Origin: Metopolophium dirhodum
Taxonomy: Eukaryota; Arthropoda; Insecta; Hemiptera; Aphididae
Length of the DNA stretch: 64,000 bases
Assembly (NCBI RefSeq): GCF_019925205.1
Contig: NC_083568.1
Span: 6,900,237-6,964,236, forward strand
Direction of reading: 5' to 3'
The notes beneath the pieces were generated by a model. It was not told the origin of the DNA. It was given only the letters and a program-made list of their open reading frames with translations, and did not search any database. The translations under genes and the position numbers were made by a program. Position 1 is the stretch's first letter, and every line of letters begins with the position of its first letter. Of the stretch, positions 34,700 to 47,007 are shown piece by piece.

Positions 34700-36480
34700 T
34701 CCGGTTTAATTTAAGTACTTTAAGCTACCTATCAAAAATAATGCTATTCTGTAGACTTAAATTATAATAATCATATAGCTATTAGAAACGAATTTGCGCT
34801 ACTGTAATGATATACTAATACCTATTTATATATTAATATATTAGATTGTATAGGCCGTGGTATGTTAAAAACTTGAATGTCATCAATGGAGTCTTAAGTA
34901 ATTATTTCTAAAACTAATAATTATTTCCTACGCAGGTTTAAAAAAGAAAATAAACAAACACAAATGTACCGCAGTACATAAAAATGTTTACTTTTGAAAC
35001 GCGTTTGTACGAAGGGCTTTGTGCTTTAAATTGTTACTTTGGGATTTACTTTAAATTAAAAATAGAAAGTTATATAGGATTATAGATTGAAATACTTTAA
35101 CAGTTTAGGCCGACATTAAAATCGTTAACTCTTAAAGTACTAGCTAGACTCTATACAGAGAAGATTAAGTCGTTACTAGTTTCCGATGTATTTTTAGAGC
35201 ATTAACGAAACTTTTCAGGGATTGTGTACAAAACAAAATAATGTATAACTTTGTAAAAACAATTGGTATTTTGAAACAATTAATTAATTACAAAATAAAA
35301 ATAAAAAATAAAATGTTTTTGTTTATCCATAAAAAACAACAATCAACACAAAATTGATCGAAACACGAATATTATGCATGAAAAGTGATTTGCATATTCC
35401 ATATTCCCATTGAGCATTATTATTATTCATTTTTAAAAGAAAATACGCGTATATTACTATTGTAATTTTAATATAGTGACTAAGATTGTCTAGATAACCG
35501 CACGATAATGACACAGGAACATCATCGCCAACGATGACCCCGTCGTACGAGAATGCAAATATATCGGAGAAACGCGTGTAGATAACAGTCGCGCGCTATG
35601 TCTTGGACTCTGATCGGAGAGATTTTGGTTTTACAATAATGTTTTTTTTTTTTTTATTGCCATCTTCGTCTGTAAACATTTTTTCGTTAATACGATAATA
35701 CTCAAAACGTTTCATGTATAGCACCTATAAAAATCGAATTATTATAGGTAAGAGTTTGCAGAATACGATAATATAATACCCATAAAGTATCAGCTGTATA
35801 TTATATGATTGCAGACAACGTCGTTTACCGATTTTCTCACAGTTTTTCTAGATATAACTAAAAACTGCGGACGACCGTTACAATATTATGAAGAAATTCC
35901 GTTCGGAGTTTTCACTCTGGTAGGAACCTGCTTAAATGTATCATCGCATTGATTCCACATTATTGATATCACAACACATCACCACTTTAATTCTGTCCAG
36001 CTTTTGGTCATATTATATTATAATATTTACACGGAAGTAACGAATACGATTTTTTCATTCGAAAACAGGCATGCGTGTAGCGTGTACAAACCGTATATGG
36101 TTGAAAATACGAAAAGAGAAAAACTATATATAGGCGATATAATGGCTCGGACGAAATTATTATTTATATTGAAAATAAAAACGCCCGAGTTTGACAGCGC
36201 GATTCGGCGTGGTCGATAAACGACCATTGCGAACCACTCCCTAACCGCAAACAGTGTTGTATTAGCGAGGAAAAGTGTTAAAATGTTTCAAACTTATGCG
36301 AATAGAGTTACGCGTTTCCTTCGCCAACAACAACAACAATATATTATAGTACTTACGTCATATTCGTATTATCGCCCCGCACACCGCTGCACCTTTCAAA
36401 TTCAACGACTAAAAAATACAAAACAATATACGACTTCAATGAACAATTTCTTCGGAAAACGGACGGGGAATTTTTTTCCC
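34700..36480. other. AT-rich noncoding stretch
   Basis: No gene is supported. A small CpG-enriched patch lies at 35,510-35,600 and overlapping frames on both strands at 36,004-36,546, none with recognisable motifs. A T run lies at 35,642-35,656. Confidence 0.5.
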
Positions 36481-36754
36481 ACATCCGACTTCTGTAAGAC
36501 GAGGTGCGAGACGGTCTTGACGTGTTATCGACGATATCATGCATAACTATTTTTGTCTTTTTATGCGCGTAGTCTGGCCGGTATATTATAGCAATGAGTT
36601 ATTTTTCATCCGTAAATCGCGGACCGCGATGATCGGACCGGTGCACTATACGGTATACGGTATATTATAATATATTATACTATGGTACCGCGGTATATCA
36701 TAATAGGGACTGCGCACTTCTAATATAATATACTATATTCTCTCGGTGGTTTCC

Positions 36755-36762
36755 TATATAAG
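36755..36762 (+). promoter_or_regulatory. TATA box candidate
   Basis: TATATAAG in the context GGTTTCCTATATAAGAATTG, with GC-rich sequence starting 10-15 bases later. The expected start is near 36,785 (CCAACTGCAG). The motif is seen; its use is inferred. Confidence 0.3.
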
Positions 36763-36918
36763 AATTGCTGTGAGGACCGGCCAACTGCAGACGAACGCCC
36801 TTGAACGGTTAGTCGTACGCGTGTACCTATATATACTTTACATAATATATAGTTTATATACTTATACCTACGTTTAACGCGACCGCGGTGTGTAAGTATA
36901 TATAATATCTAAGTATAC

Positions 36919-36985
36919 CGACGACGACAACTACGACAACGACAACGACGACAACGACGACGACGACGACGATGACGACGACGAC
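36919..36985 (+). repeat. (GAC/AAC)n trinucleotide array, 67 bp
   Basis: More than 20 triplets of GAC, AAC, TAC and GAT remain in register. In the GAC register it would encode Asp/Asn; in the ACG register Thr, leading into a 75-codon frame (MTTTTRAITSPNDS) that then runs into TA-tract peptide. The mixed triplets suggest an old, interrupted array. It could be translated but is more likely noncoding. Confidence 0.9.
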
Positions 36986-38079
36986 TCGAGCGATAACATC
37001 GCCAAACGACTCGTATAATATAATATTATATAATTTATACTACCCCTTTGACCCGGCGGCGTCGGTCATCGTGTGCGCGTACACTCACATTAGAATACAC
37101 ACACATTATATATATATATATATATATAAATGTATATTCATACATAGGCGGTCGGTTTATTATTTACAAGCGGCCTCAAGTTCTTTTTTTGTTTCGTGAC
37201 GTGGATCGCACAATAATATTATATTATATATTATACATGCGAACGGAGTTATGATAATATTACGCGCGTAATATCGTATACACATAATCATAATAATAAT
37301 AATATGCGTACATATTATTACAATAATATGAAGCCAGTACGCGCGTGTGTGTGTGTGAAATGGACAAAACTGACCATCGCCGTCGTGGAGCTATAATACC
37401 TACGTATGTAATAATATTATATTTTATATGGTCACCGGCGAAGACTAACGAGCGATTATTATTGTCGTCGCTGTTGTTGTTGTAGCCGTCGCCGTTTTAT
37501 TCCGTTGCGTCCGTGCCCCGGATAGAATATTTTAATAAAATATAACATATAATATTATAATATAATATCTACACAGGACCGATCTGCCGCCGCCGGCCTG
37601 CGCCGCGATGTATAATAGGTATATTATATTATGATAAACAATAATAAACGGTTGCCGCCGCGGTGTGGTGGTTATCGCGTCGCGGTTATTACGAACGAAC
37701 AAATCGTTCGCGCGGACAACGACCGGGACTCGACAAAGAGACTCGACGATTATAAGTAAGTAGGTACGCCAACGGACCCAACCCATGGTAGTTGTATTTT
37801 ATGCCTACCGATATAGGTACGTAGGTATACGTCGCATTTTTATGATAGCCGATCCCCCATACGCGCGTGAGGAGAATACGCGGTAAGACAAGTATGATGA
37901 CCATGGTTGCACGTCCACAGCTGCGACTGAGATCGAAAACTTATTCGCCGAAAAAACGCCATCCCCTCGTCGAGGAATAGAAGTACTGCAGGTTAGCTGG
38001 CGAGATGCGCGTGAGGATAAAATATCGGAATGTGCGCGTAGAAATCGTCCGTCGCGAAAACGATGGATTATTCTATACA

Positions 38080-40400
38080 TCCCAATATAAATATAATGTA
38101 TTCAACTGATTATAATTTGAAAAAAATGAGTTGTCGAAACTAGTTTCGGTCAATTTTGGATCGGGCTGTGACAGTGTGGCATAGGTGTAAGCATAATTAG
38201 GCACCCATGCATACCATAAGCCCGTAACTGTATATTTGCGCTGTATGCATAATGGAATTTTATGAATAAATCATGTAGTTTTACGCGTATTCGTTGCCAC
38301 GATCCGTTGGTGCGACGCCGAAAAACGGAATGTCCGTATATTTTCGAAAATTCCCGACACGGACAACATAATATTATACCTAAACAATCCACCTTTACGT
38401 ACGACGACGCGGAGAAGAAGACGAATTTTTTATACACGGAACCTATATATAGCTCTTTCTAGGTGCGACCTTGAGTTGCGTGTGTGCTGACTGCTGCTGA
38501 GAGCTTAGATATACATACTTAAATACCATATACGCGTACACGGTATACCCACAAAATATAATAAACTTGTAACGTTATAACAACACGCGGTGGTGGATAA
38601 CCCGAAATTATCTCATGATTCGTACTGCTGCAGTCTAGACGTCTTCGGCACGAATGTGTATGTATATAACGGTCGTATTATTATAATATATCAATACGAC
38701 TATACTAATTTCGAAAACTATTCCGCCATACTTTGATGTGTGTTTATGGTAATTCGACGGGTACACTCTAATATGATAATAATAATCTATAATGTATAAA
38801 ACTATTGTCCTGACTGACAGATTCATTATCGCGACTAGTCGGAACCGCTGAAGCTATGTGTTTATGACATTAGTAATATATTTCAGACATTATTCATTGG
38901 TCAGTAATTTCGTTATATAATGTAGAGACCCGCATAAGAAAAGATTTTCTAAATACGTATTTTAAAGAGATCCTCAAACAAGGATTTTGAAATTCATGGG
39001 GGAAATTGAAATTTTTTTTGTTTATAAATGGTTGCCATTGGTTACAGATTGGTAGTGATCCAAAGGCAATCTGAAGGCTAGAAACCGATTATTCAGCTAT
39101 AGTACATAATATATTTGGTATACTTCCTGGACAGTCACGAGGTGTATAATACAAGCCTAAAATTCGAGCGATTATTCGTGTGACGCGAAGCAGTGTAGGT
39201 TATAAACTTATATATAACCCACCTAGGTATATAATAATAATATGTATAATATGGATTTACCGGAATTTCACGATCACGATGATATTATATATTTTATCGT
39301 CGTCCACGAGGCCGAAAATATTATAATATTTGACGCGATTGACACGTTTTTGAGGACGTGTATTATGCAAATTCGATCGGAATCGCGCATAACGGCGGTC
39401 TATAGCTGCAGCTGAAGCAGCAACAGCCGATCCGTGTGCGCGTGTGTTCGTTACAAAGATACGATCTATATTATAATATCTTCGGACATAATTTTATATT
39501 TATATAGCGCCAGTAAGTTTTGAGCTGCATTATACGATACGAGCTGCTATTAGCAGGCTGTCTAGGTATATTTCGTATATGTATTATAAACGTCACCGTC
39601 GTCGTAAATGTGAATGTGCATATACTCCGAGCGCCCTCCCATGCACGGAGCGCATCTCCTGGCATTAAAGCATATATTATATAATATTATATTATACTAT
39701 ACATATGCGGCGTATATATTATTAGTTTAGTATTATGTATGTGTATAATATGGTCGTCGGTCGTATAGTAATAATAATAATAATAATACGGTCTCTTTTG
39801 TTTTGGCCGTTTGCCATTAAAAATTATCGGACGTTTAAATCCCGCACATTAGTCTGTCGGGTTTATCCGCGCAGCTGTATACGCCGCGACGCACGGCGCT
39901 TTGATCCGCGCACATAATGCGAGCGACGTGTGAATCGCGTACGCTGTACATATTATAATATGTACACGAAGACGCGTATACATACTGTATACATAGTATA
40001 TACGCCTATATTAAAATATGATAGGTATATAATACTTATACGATATATACATGTATATAGGACGCGTCGGGGTATATGATATTATGTATATACGGCACGT
40101 CCTCACGAAATATAATAAAGACGTCGCGACTGATACGGAAAAACAAATTATCATTTCGTGAGTGTACGTACGTACAACGCAAAACCATTACGCGTCGGTT
40201 GGTAGCCGGCCAAAAACCAAAACAGAAAAAATCAAAAGCGTGTATACGCTGTACGCCTATGTAGCTTTTACAGTATGGTACGCAACGGATTTCAACGACA
40301 CTCTCGGGGACAGTTTTTTTACACTATCCGTGCGAGCACACAATAAAACATCGTTTTCCACGTGTGCACGCTGAATATTATATATTTACGTACAACACAC
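38080..40400. other. AT-rich stretch with CpG patches
   Basis: No gene is supported. Overlapping frames at 38,150-38,462 occur on both strands. GGTTGCCATTGGTTACAGAT at about 39,030 looks like interspersed-repeat text but no ends can be drawn. A CpG-richer patch (39,820-39,930) precedes the palindrome at 39,945-39,966. Confidence 0.45.
39945..39966. repeat. 22-bp perfect palindrome
   Basis: TGTACATATTA is followed immediately by its reverse complement. It is followed by CGCGTATACATACTG and related TATAC palindromes (39,972-40,005). It could form a small cruciform. Confidence 0.85.
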
Positions 40401-40419
40401 ACATACACATATTTGTGGA

Positions 40420-41350
40420 ATGAAAACGTATTGCCGATTGCCACTGTATATGCTACTTACACACGTATACCGCGTTAGGGGGAACGACTTAACCACGGTG
40501 ACGGTACGGACGTCTACCGCGATCGGCCGAATCTCCCATATACCCGCACCCACCAAATCTGCAGCCCAAAGTCATATTTTATTCAAGGACTCGGTGTTGT
40601 GTATATATCCGCCATATATATAAACCACTGGACGTGGATTGCTTTTTGGCTTACACATATATGCAGGGTAGAAGGGTTCATATGAGCGCTCGTAGAATAA
40701 CGTCCGATATACACGTGCAGTATATATAACGTCCATATCCATTTTTTATTCGCATTGATTTTTTTACATTTCATAAATGTTTCACAACAATAATATAATA
40801 TAATAACGATAATACGGCAGCTGATTTCGAAGAGAAAGGCAATAAAGACTGTGTACTATGACATACAATAATATTAAATATTTATTATTACGATATGAGG
40901 TCCGCAGGAAACCGAAGTGCATCGGGTCGCGGCGATGGGCGGCAAAGGATTATTATAGACAGCGACGAAAAACAGGGTCGGCCGACATATTATATTATAT
41001 ACGCGCGTCGTGTGTAGTTGTTCCGATTATTAGATTAGATTTATTTTCCACCGCTGCCGAGAGATGTGAGCGAGTATCGGAAACGATGAGTGGCCGAGCC
41101 GCGCCGAGGGGGTGAAAAAAAACCACTCTTGCCGGCGAACACTGCAATATGTGCAATAATGATAACAAATGGGCACGTCCCCGGCATCTGTATTCTTTTA
41201 TTAAAAAGCTACGGCGATTTTCTTCTCGGTCCGTCCAATACATCACGTACACGCGGCGCGCGTGGGCTCACGACGAAGACGGTTTTTATTGTCAATTAAA
41301 CGCGAAAACGCATATACCGTGCAGGGGGTGGGGTAGTTTGGGTTTAACCG
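40420..41350. promoter_or_regulatory. CpG-rich island
   Basis: CpG-rich blocks at 40,470-40,560 and 40,900-41,340, with an AT-rich gap at 40,700-40,890. Open frames occur on both strands and in several phases (63-85 codons), with no recognisable domain. The right block includes GTGGGCTCACGACGAAGACGG and ends in G-rich TGCAGGGGGTGGGGTAG. It is a candidate exon or promoter area without decisive signals. Confidence 0.3.
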
Positions 41351-41399
41351 GGTTATACAGCACATGTGTATAATATATGTGGGACCTTTGTGCACAAGT

Positions 41400-44300
41400 G
41401 ATCGGACGGTCCACAAGTTTTATAGTAAAAATGTATGAGATGATCAATCGTATATGATCAAATATTAATATTTACTTGGCTTACTTGGACCGCGAATATC
41501 GAATGTACTACAGCAGTGCGCATATAGGTTCACAAAATCGGAACAGTCATAAGAAAACTTTTTTTTTCCGTTATTAAAACTTTATGACACAGCAATATTA
41601 TTATGTTTGGCTTTACATTTTATACAATGTATAAAAGTGATCAGTTAATGAAGCCAAATGATTCAATGGTGGAAATTATATAATAGTGTGCCAATAACGG
41701 AAAGAGAACGAGGACTTAAAAAGTTAAATATTAAGAAAGGGTGGATAACCTGAGAAAGACTCTAAGAGGGTTAAGTCAGGTCAATTTATGTAAGTATGTT
41801 TGGTCTGGGAGGATTATATCAAAGATCGATTGCTCATTGAAAAAATTTTTAATTTGGTTGATGAATATTGGAGTTACCGACATTTTATTCGATTGTAATC
41901 ATTAAATTGTTTGACATTTTTGGGGGGGAGAAGGGGGTGAAGCTTATGTCTTTACCGGGCAAGAATATGAACCTTTTCTGGTACTACACAACCCCTGAAA
42001 AATTGTTGTAAATGTGTTAAGTCTTCAATTTTATGGTGGAGCTATACAACAGTTGGTCCCCAGCCCACTTCCATTTTTCCCTATGTTTAGAGTACAAATG
42101 ATTGCATAATATTGAGTTGTAAAGGACGATGAAAAACGATGTTGTTCGTCAAAGAAGATAAAGTTAAAAAGTCGAGTTCGAGTATAAAAAAAAGATAAAC
42201 CTGAACGAATAACTTTCGTGTTGGTAAATTACTACACATTTCAACTATTCACATCTTCAGATGCTCAAACTTTATAGTGATAAAATTGTATTGTCTTAAC
42301 AATGACATATTATATCACAGGAGAATGAATTTACTTTGACGAGTTTGATAAGATATACAGAACATGTACGGCAGAAATGGTTGTACACGAAACATGTGGA
42401 AGCTGGCGATGGGAAATAATACCAAATAAAATTTGCCAGTAATCGTAAACGTGTGTAATATACTAATATATGCGTGTTATAATATTAATCGTGCGATGTA
42501 GGTAAGATTTTTACTCGGCATAGATATCTTCCGCAAAAAGTTCTCTCTTCAGAGACAAAAAACGACGCCAAAATCACTAGGAAAACCACGATTTTGTATA
42601 TTATGTTACCGTTACCGTTCACGTACACGTTGTATCTTCTATACCTTATATAGGTGGTATGGCGTATAGGTACTTTGTGCGTGTACGTGGACTTAATAAT
42701 ACATAGATTATGCGCCAACCTATAATTTCGGCTATTATTATCGCTGCACGCCATGCAATGGATTAAAACGTATTTAACAAACATAATTATTATTTTCGCG
42801 TGTTAGAATATTTCATTCGACTAATTCTGTAATAATGAACCAACAATTGCACATTTTAATCAATTTCATCATTCGACGACATTGTAAGGTAAAGAAACAC
42901 GTTTACGTCTAGCGCCATATGCGTGGTCGATGTCGTCGAGACGTCACGCATCGTACCTACTACGTCACAATATAATATATAAAATAATAACATTGTATAT
43001 ACGAATAATATTAAATTATATAGAATCGATACGAAAAATAAAACGCTCAAACGAACAGTTCCCGGTAAAAATGTGTCCATAAAACTTAATGACTCGTTCC
43101 GATATTATCCAAATCATATCCCAACTTATTCGCATTTTTCCACGGTCACCACAACTTAAAGGTACGTGTGTGAGTGTACATTACCTATATTATTATATAC
43201 ACCACAATGTGTTCGTATAACCATAAAGTAAATATGTATATCTTTCTTCTTTACAGACATATTTAAATACATGAACATAGATAGAGCGTAAGAGAGACAG
43301 AGAGACAGAGAGAGAGAGAGAGAGAGATAAATTTCGTATAAATACCGATTTATAAGACCGTATCGAGTAAAATAAATTATACTGGCGCGACGAATAAACG
43401 GAATTAATCTTCGATCGATACAGAGTTCGCATTATACGCCGTTATAACCAAATGACTCTATGGTATTTTATTTATGCTTTGGATTACCATAAACTTTCGT
43501 GCCGTGTAAAAAAATAAAAATAAAACATTGGGGAGTTTTATACTTATATATTATGTAATATAATATATTCCGTTGCGCGGCTGATGGCTCAAACAACATT
43601 ATACGAGCGCGTCTTTTGAAATCAATGTCGCTATTATATTATTATTTGTAGATCGTGAAAAGTCACTTTTACTCGATTATTATTACACGTTAATCCTTAA
43701 ACGATTACAACATAATAATAATATAATAACTACTGCCATATAACAACACGACTCTCGTCGAATTGAAGAACGCGTTGTTTGCGGCCATTATTTAAAATCC
43801 GTTTTTACTTTATAATGTGTGCAAATCGCGTTTTGTCTGCTGCCGTATTATAATATATAGCCACATTATATTACACTGTACACCGCGAGTATACTGTACT
43901 ATACATAATACGTCCTATGTGTAATTATAATACATAATAATATATTTATATATTATAATGGTGGCGCGCCACTCGACATCGGGAGGAAATTATATTGATA
44001 ACACAATGAACGAAGAGATCTGACTTGTCATTCGGACACGATTCTTCTTTTCTATAAAGGATTCTTTTTGTGCGTCGTCATTTTATTGTGTCGAGCATTT
44101 CATACGGAAACGCACCTTTCACCGAACAATCGGTGAGATATTACCGGGAATTGTCAAAGTCTAAGAAAATGCAATCGGATTTCTGAGCTTTTTGTCAACA
44201 TTTCATCAAGTCATATACGCCGAGTTTCTCGCTCGAGGTAAACAAACTGTCATTTCTCTCGATGATTTTTAAAGATTAGGTATTATTAAAACGTAAAATT

Positions 44301-44870
44301 GAAAAATATTGCGTACTATTACAGCGAACACTATGTAGAGTGTCGGGCAACCCGGCACAAGTCCGTCCCGCTCTGCAAGTGTTATTACTTTAAGTTTTTT
44401 AGAAAATTCAAACTGCGAGTATTGATATTTTCCACATCATATTATTATATACAAATTATTATATAATAGTCTGAACGATATAGACATAATATACTCTTAT
44501 GTATATTCGCGTCATAAAAATCACATGTTATAAGTACAACTGCTGTTCGTCATGAGACAAGTATAAAAAAAATATAAAAATAAAAAGTGATGGTATTGCG
44601 AGTTTTCGCGGATAAAGTGAAACTTCTTTCGGAGTCATCAAACGATAGAATACTAGATTTGTATTGGAATAAATTAAAAAATAACATTTTCAGTTGAAAT
44701 TAATTAATAACCTATTATTATTATTATTATAAGTACTTCGTATAATATTGACAAAAAAGTCCATCAGTAACATCATCAAATCACTCTTATAAGTTCATTT
44801 TTCTTATGCCAGCATTTTTAAAAAAAACTACGGTACTAGATTAATGCTAAATGCTAATATTATAATTTAT
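41400..44870. other. AT-rich noncoding stretch with an odd low-TA block
   Basis: The block 41,640-42,150 differs in texture from its surroundings: few TA tracts, more ordinary-looking sequence, a GGGGGGGAGAAGGGGG stretch at about 41,923-41,939 and CAGCCCACTTCC at about 42,060. It may be a decayed mobile element, but no termini or peptide could be recognised. The rest is AT-rich with an (AG)n array at 43,290-43,327. No gene is supported. Confidence 0.4.
43290..43327 (+). repeat. (AG)n microsatellite
   Basis: An interrupted AGAGACAG array becomes pure AG for the last 20 bases. On the minus strand it gives the SLSLSL run in an open frame that is otherwise unremarkable. Confidence 0.95.
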
Positions 44871-44879
44871 AACACTTAC

Positions 44880-44967
44880 CTCACTGAGTGCATACGCATA
44901 AACAATGATATAACAATAATCAAATTAATAAGAGGTCGCCGCAACAACCAGGCAGGTTCATAATATA
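44880..44967 (-). other. Candidate internal coding exon, minus strand (88 bp)
   Basis: On the minus strand an acceptor-like AAACAATTTCAG (AG at 44,969-44,968) and a near-consensus donor GAG|GTAAGTG (GT at 44,879-44,878) bound 88 bases. One frame is open throughout: 2 bases, 28 codons, 2 bases, reading YYEPAWLLRRPLINLIIVIS and then LFMRMHSV. The core INLIIVISLF is hydrophobic with Arg residues before it, like a short membrane segment. The donor phase (two bases, AG) fits the acceptor phase at 34,683 (one base, A), giving an Arg codon. The acceptor's pyrimidine tract is weak, and an 88-bp open stretch is not improbable by chance. Confidence 0.28.
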
Positions 44968-44974
44968 CTGAAAT

Positions 44975-45520
44975 TGTTTAGGGCGAACATTTCAAAATTC
45001 GTTATCCCGTTTACCATGCACCACAGAAAATAATAACTAACAAAATCGAAATGATAACTCCATCAACTTATTAATTTTAGATATAATATTATGGACTGCG
45101 CGTCCGCCATACCATACTATATAGCTAGGTCGCCAAGTGCCGACATTGATATGTATATGAATTAGATAGATTGTAGTTTAAGAAAATCATAAAATAAAAA
45201 ACTATACATCATGGAATAATAAGCAGATTTGGGCGACGGAGATCGATGGAAAATGATTTGTTCTTCTATGATGTTATCTTATTTTATTCTTTGTTTCCTT
45301 TTAACAATGTTGGATTCAATAGTATTTTCTTTCTACCGGCAGTACATTTCTTTATGGGTCTACGGATAACTCAGAAGTAAATAATCGGATTTATATAGTT
45401 GTTTTACCAAAGGTGTATAATATCTTCCACGAAATCGTTCCCATGGAAAAGTAAATTTCGGAAATATTGTGACGCACCCTGCAGTGTTGCACCGATTGTT
45501 GACTGTTGTGCTGACGGTTG
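44975..45520. other. AT-rich stretch, nothing recognised
   Basis: No gene or repeat is recognised between the candidate minus-strand exon and the palindrome at 45,527. Confidence 0.5.
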
Positions 45521-45526
45521 TAGATA

Positions 45527-45548
45527 TTATACCAAGTACTTGGTATAA
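45527..45548. repeat. 22-bp perfect palindrome upstream of a CpG island
   Basis: TTATACCAAGT is followed directly by its reverse complement ACTTGGTATAA. It sits about 45 bases before the CpG island at 45,590. The position and the perfect dyad make it a candidate binding site for a dimeric factor; this is inference. Confidence 0.85.
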
Positions 45549-45589
45549 GGTCTATGGTTGTAGAGCAACATCGTTCATAACTCGGACTT

Positions 45590-46187
45590 TGTGTGTCCAG
45601 CCGGTTTGTTCGTAGGTATACTAATAGGTATAATATGAGAAAATCGTCGAAATCGGCCCTTCGGCGAACCGCGCGAGAAGACGACGACGACGACGACGCG
45701 CGACATCGCTATTCGCATCGCCCATACGTCTTATTGTGTCACATATTATGGTTTATACGAATTCCGAACATTTAAAACGTTATACACAGTCAGATTTACT
45801 CTGCGGATATTGTGCGCAGTTATGCACACAATTTCGACGGCGTTCAGCGTGCGCCGATATATACGGCCAAGACGGAGAATATTCGTGTATATATATAAAT
45901 ATACCTTCGCATACACAATATATATACTCCGGCACGCGCATTCCTTCGGCTGAAAACACGAGGTCAGTATTTACATATAATATACAATATATACGCGTAC
46001 CTACATGTATCGTACACGGCACTGCGACGATCCTTTTAAGTCGTCGTATATTCCGTTCAGCGCCGAAACCGCTCCGGACTACGACGACCGTCGGGTGTCC
46101 TGGAGGTACGCGCAGGATGAACGAGCGGCGCGTGCAGCGTTTATATGCGTTGCGAAACGTTCGATACCATCAGCCGATGGTGCATAG
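45590..46187 (+). promoter_or_regulatory. CpG-rich island ending in a strong splice donor
   Basis: The island is CpG-rich, with a GAC array at 45,675-45,696. It contains the window's longest frame (45,736-46,191, 151 codons, starting MSHIMVYTNSEHLKRYTQSD) and an overlapping 60-codon frame (46,005-46,187) starting MYRTRHCDDPFKSSYIPFSA. Both end at or next to TAG|GTGAGTACAC (GT at 46,188), an 8-of-9 match to the donor consensus, so the island could be a 5' exon whose frame continues after splicing. The 151-codon frame passes through a TA-rich section (YINIPSHTQYIYS), which weakens it. No domain is recognised. Confidence 0.35.
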
Positions 46188-46194
46188 GTGAGTA

Positions 46195-47000
46195 CACGTA
46201 TTATTGTTATTATAAATAATATTTCCTATGTGTACACTGCGCGTTATAGTCACTATATTATATTATTATAAAGGCGTTATTTATTTATGCCTATACACGT
46301 TGCATATAATATAATTATTATTATTTATTAGAAAGCCACTGTTCGCGATGATAATATGATATATTATCATAATGTGTTCGATTCAGTATACGTATATACA
46401 GGACCTGTGATACGCCGTATTGTTATCATGCGATATTGTAATATTATATTCACACGATTACAAAATATCGTCCAATCGTATAATATTCATGGTATAATAT
46501 ATTATCATCTATCGTATTAGGTATTCAGACATATTATAATATAGGTCCCCATAATCTCGTCAATATAATTATCGAAAATTATCGTTAAAATTAAAGTTTT
46601 TTTCTCTCATGCACCTAACCATAGGTAGGTATATATTTGTAATGTACGAATGTGTGCATAATATTTTATTAGGAATGTATTGAGTATTTCACTAGTATTT
46701 GTGACTTGAGTGCTGCATTGTCTACTGGGCTACACCTCGCCAGTGTTCTATAAACTTGGACAAATGTTACCATATACCAAAAATATTATTATTTGTATTA
46801 TATTTAAAATATAATTTTTTTCGTCCAAAAACAACGATTTGCTTACCTGTTTATAACATTATAATATACTAATATATATTATATACCATATACCACATTA
46901 TAAGATATTGTGTTATTGTACAAAAAAAGAAAATAATTAATAGGTTACGAACACTGTAGAATATATTACGGTTTTTCTACCATACATAAAATCTAGAATA
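46195..47000. other. AT-rich noncoding stretch
   Basis: Nothing gene-like. A minus-strand donor-like CAG|GTAAGC (complement of about 46,841-46,850) has no open exon behind it. Confidence 0.5.
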
Positions 47001-47007
47001 TTTGGGG

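Larger units (their letters stand above)
36600..38070. promoter_or_regulatory. CpG-rich island with TATA-like motif and GAC array
   Basis: CpG-rich blocks (36,610-36,660, 36,770-36,830, 36,885-37,085, 37,560-37,760 and 37,855-38,070) are separated by TA tracts. A TATATAAG at 36,755 is followed about 30 bases later by GGCCAACTGCAGACGAACG, whose AGACG matches the downstream promoter element core, though at the wrong spacing for a strict DPE. A donor-like ATAA|GTAAGT lies at about 37,754. No frame is convincing across the island. It could hold a promoter and a noncoding first exon. Confidence 0.35.

Noticed and set aside
45736..46191. 151-codon open frame as a complete gene
   Set aside because: It lies in a CpG island where stops are rarer, passes through TA-tract peptide and ends at a probable splice donor; there is no domain. 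Kept only as a possible exon area.
46841..46970. Minus-strand exon ending at CAG|GTAAGC
   Set aside because: The candidate exon behind it contains stops in all frames.
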